A stretch of 64,000 nt of DNA from assembly GCF_035582795.1 (NCBI RefSeq), contig NC_134366.1, forward strand, positions 109,685,756 through 109,749,755, in the 5' to 3' direction. This document shows positions 61,587-64,000 of the stretch, in pieces. This DNA comes from Mycteria americana. Its lineage: Eukaryota > Chordata > Aves > Ciconiiformes > Ciconiidae. The notes below the pieces were generated by a model that worked only from the letters and a program-made list of their open reading frames with translations, searched no databases and had not been told where the DNA came from. The position numbers and the translations under genes were made by a program. Position 1 is the first letter of the stretch; every line of letters begins with the position of its first letter.

Positions 61587-62882
61587 CTGAATAGAAATTA
61601 GTCCTGTTATAACTGGAAATGTCTCAACGTTATTCTGCTATTGTAGTTAGAACTATAAACAAGTGATCATAAAATAATAAAAGTAGAAAATAAAACCAAA
61701 ATACAAAATTAATCTCTACACATGCAGATTTTTATATAGAGGTTCGACAAGTTTTTAATACAGATGTGTTTATGCATATCTAGATACTAACACGTAGAGA
61801 AATACCCGAGATTATTAATGTTTAGACAAATATTGATCTTACTTATGCAGATTCAAGGCATCAACTTCATGAAACTATAAAAATCTAGCAAACTAAATGC
61901 TAATGATTAAAATGTGGGTTTTCTGATCTACTATATGGATAATGAATTGCATTGAACATGTCCTCTTTTGTAAAGACATCACTTCACATGGTGTTAATTT
62001 TGTGGAACGGTCAACAAGCATAGAACATAAAGAAACTGAAAGCAGATTCTATCAGTTGTTGGACACCTATACTCCATTTTTCTTAGATGAGTGAACATCC
62101 ATTAACAAGCAGAAAAACAGAGGTGGGGGACCCTGACACCTTAACACAGACAGTATTGTCATGACACTTAAAAACTCTAAACATATTACAGAAAATGGAA
62201 AAAAAGAGAAAAAGAAAAAAAAAAAGGAAAAGAAATAAATAAAAAAAAAGAAAGGAAAAGAAAGAAAAGCACTAAATATTATACTGGATCTATTAAAGAA
62301 ATGTTATGATACAAAATACAAACTGTCTTTGGGGGAAATGGAAAGATATTTTTAGTGTATATAGGATCAGTCTCTTAGAGGCAGTAAGAAAGTCAGTCTA
62401 AATTTATTCAGGGAGACCTGAAGCATTAACTACGTATTATAAAGACTGAATAGTACACCTCAAAGAATGATCAGAACATCTATTAGAACATGGTTCCACA
62501 GGCATTTAAAGAAAACGAGATTAAACAAACTCATCCCCAATGCCTGCCCTGCTTGTTCCTGTCCCAGTACTACCCAGAAATTGCACTACCCCAAGTGAGG
62601 CACAGCAAGGAAACAAGAATGGGTTATACAGGCTTTGCCACCGAGATAAACATCTGTTGACTCAAGGATATGAATAAAATAGGGAACCAATCTAACATGT
62701 GTCCTCAAAGCAAATGTATTTGGTTTTCAGAGGCAGATTTGGGGAATATCTTTTAAAGCTGATGAATATAAAAAATACACTGCAGGAAAGCTGTGGAAAG
62801 TGAAAATATCCTCAAATACTACCGTATAGCTACCTTCTAAAATGGAGATCTGGTACCATTAAAGATCATTAAAAATACCAAC
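61587..62882 (-). other. ZNF236: ZNF236 intron, 1.3 kb, with purine-rich tract
   Basis: Donor GTTGGT, acceptor TTCTATTCAG. A tract of almost only A and G lies at about 62193-62268; nothing coding is recognised. Confidence 0.8.
62193..62268 (+). repeat. A/G-rich low-complexity tract
   Basis: About 75 bases of A with scattered G on the + strand (AAAGAAAGGAAAAG-type), a simple repeat in a ZNF236 intron. Confidence 0.85.
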
Positions 62883-63062
62883 CAGATATTGTAAGAGTGA
62901 TTTCTTGAGGACTTCCTGATGAGCTTGTAGTAGTAGAACCTGAAGCATGAGCTAGAACTTGACTCAAACTGGAATTATTTATGGTCAACGTTATCTCATG
63001 TTGTCCATTTGAAGATGATACCATACCCTGTGAAGTCATGACTTGAGAGATGTCCTGTGCAC
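62883..63062 (-). CDS. ZNF236: ZNF236 linker exon ([10 protein letters not shown] to LTISG)
   Basis: 180 bases, phase 1 at both ends; acceptor CTTATATTTAG, donor GTTGGT. Encodes [47 protein letters not shown] and [11 protein letters not shown]. Two EITLTI motifs occur in this one exon. The sequence is very close to the mammalian ZNF236 linker as I remember it. Confidence 0.95.
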
Positions 63063-63540
63063 CTAAATATAAGTGGGTAGAACAAAAAAAATTCCATGAA
63101 GATCCTTTCTTTGTAATAGACACAACTTTTTAAAGCATTTAATACATTATTTTCTGAACTACTATAAAAGATGTAGCCAAGGTAAGATGCTAGAACTTGT
63201 ACTCTGAAAAATAAATTGTTTTTATATCCAATTTATTCCTCTGCAGGTTAAGATCTCCAGAACAAAGATTTTATATTTTTCTAAAGCCTATAAATGTTCT
63301 TCAATATTTTCATTATGTAGTCCACCTTCTGAAAAAATTATATTCAAAAATGGTAACACAAAGTTGTAAAATTTGCTGAAGATGCTCATACAAGAACCGT
63401 ATACTTATTTTATTAAATGAGGTATTTGGCGGGGGGGGGGGGGGGGGGAGGGGGGGGGGGGCGGGATTTTCTCACTATGGGTAATACCATAATTAAAACT
63501 AAGACATTCAAAGCACAATAAAACTACTGACACTGCTTAC
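63063..63540 (-). other. ZNF236: ZNF236 intron, 0.48 kb, with long G run
   Basis: Donor GTAAGC at 63540, acceptor CTTATATTTAG. Contains the G-rich tract at 63431-63465. Confidence 0.9.
63431..63465 (+). repeat. Interrupted G homopolymer, G-quadruplex-prone
   Basis: 18 G, one A, 12 G, one C and 3 G on the + strand. It is a C run in the ZNF236 pre-mRNA, about 75 bases after the exon ending at 63541. Confidence 0.9.
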
Positions 63541-63784
63541 CACTAGCGCTGGTTGTCAGCACAGACTCTTGCTCAGATAGGGATCCTATTGTCATGTTAG
63601 CAGAAGATGTTACTGTGGGCTGCAAAGACAGGCCTGATATAGGCTGAATAACCACATTAGCTGGCACTGCATTTTCCGTTGCCTGGAGGGAGGCATTCTG
63701 TGGAGCCATACTGGGATCCCCAGTTAGCTGCTGAGCAAGTAGATTACTCTGCTGTAACGTCTGCTGTAGAATACTTGGATCGAT
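63541..63784 (-). CDS. ZNF236: ZNF236 linker exon ([12 protein letters not shown] to TTSASG)
   Basis: 244 bases; acceptor GCTTTTCAG, donor GTAAGC; starts phase 0, ends phase 1. Encodes [20 protein letters not shown], then [30 protein letters not shown] and [15 protein letters not shown]. Glutamine-rich at its start, suggestive of an activation-type region; that role is inferred. This is the most 5' exon of ZNF236 in the window, so the remaining N-terminal fingers lie beyond the right edge. Confidence 0.95.
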
Positions 63785-64000
63785 CTGAAAAGCAAGTTTT
63801 CAACCTGATCAATCTGAAGTTAACAAATATGGGTTAAGTGAACATTCTTAACATAAATCCAGAATTCATATTCAATGCATATAGAGTATATATAATATTT
63901 AAGCTTTATAATTAACCATTTTAAACAAATTTATTTTTTAAGTGTCTATATATAGCCAGTCTCCAAATCACTACATAAACAGTCTACTCAGCTTCACTTG
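63785..64000 (-). other. ZNF236: ZNF236 intron, partial, runs off the window
   Basis: AT-rich sequence upstream of the acceptor GCTTTTCAG; no exon seen. Confidence 0.8.

Noticed and set aside
1-64000. CRISPR arrays, operons, prophage, tRNA or rRNA genes
   Set aside because: None seen. The window is ordinary vertebrate nuclear DNA with spliced genes and LINE elements.

Overview
The window looks like avian nuclear DNA. The evidence is a vertebrate myelin basic protein gene whose residues closely match what I remember of chicken MBP, several CR1 LINE retrotransposons (the dominant LINE of birds and reptiles), AT-rich introns with GT/AG splice sites, and no prokaryotic signals. I cannot name the species. 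The layout is two convergent protein-coding genes, MBP on the + strand (left) and ZNF236 on the - strand (right), which is the tail-to-tail order known from human chromosome 18q23.

Positions 1-13310 are intron of the long (Golli) transcription unit of MBP. I found no Golli-specific upstream exon there; they must lie to the left or be unrecognised. The stretch holds a degenerate minisatellite-like array (about 1.26-1.63 kb) and a small CpG-rich patch (about 10.53-10.70 kb). At 13311-13741 one exon carries both the Golli-specific acidic segment and, in the same frame, the ATG of classical MBP (13571). The rest of MBP follows in five exons at 27340-27447, 27946-27981, 28562-28594, 29577-29702 and 32267-32323. 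Spliced classical MBP would be 176 residues. All internal exons are multiples of three in phase 0, so each can be skipped without a frameshift. The 3' UTR probably runs to about 34.1 kb, with several AATAAA signals.

From about 37.1 kb to the right edge, the - strand carries the last nine coding exons of ZNF236. Read from right to left they are 63784-63541, 63062-62883, 61586-61434, 60105-59915, 56669-56538, 51643-51446, 43602-43473, 38490-38314 and 37870-37743. Phases agree at every junction and the joined frame encodes about 510 residues: a Ser/Thr/Gln-rich linker with repeated TLTI-type motifs, five C2H2 zinc fingers, and a short acidic tail ending in VFR. The 5' part of the gene lies beyond the right edge.

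The ZNF236 introns hold three CR1 copies plus a nested fragment, all on the - strand, the same sense as the host gene. One is nearly full length (46773-50375) with ORF1-like, endonuclease and reverse-transcriptase reading frames broken by only a few lesions. One is a 1.5 kb 3' fragment of the same or a sister subfamily (57203-58705). One is an old decayed copy (about 52.9-55.97 kb) interrupted by a further CR1 scrap (about 55.26-55.36 kb). I recognised no CR1 in the MBP half.

Nothing here looks like a new molecular system. The most useful leads are the conserved VSSEE read-through end of Golli MBP, an exon-like GC-rich island of unknown identity in the large MBP intron (about 19.09-19.40 kb), signs of exon duplication in the ZNF236 linker, and the layered CR1 insertions.
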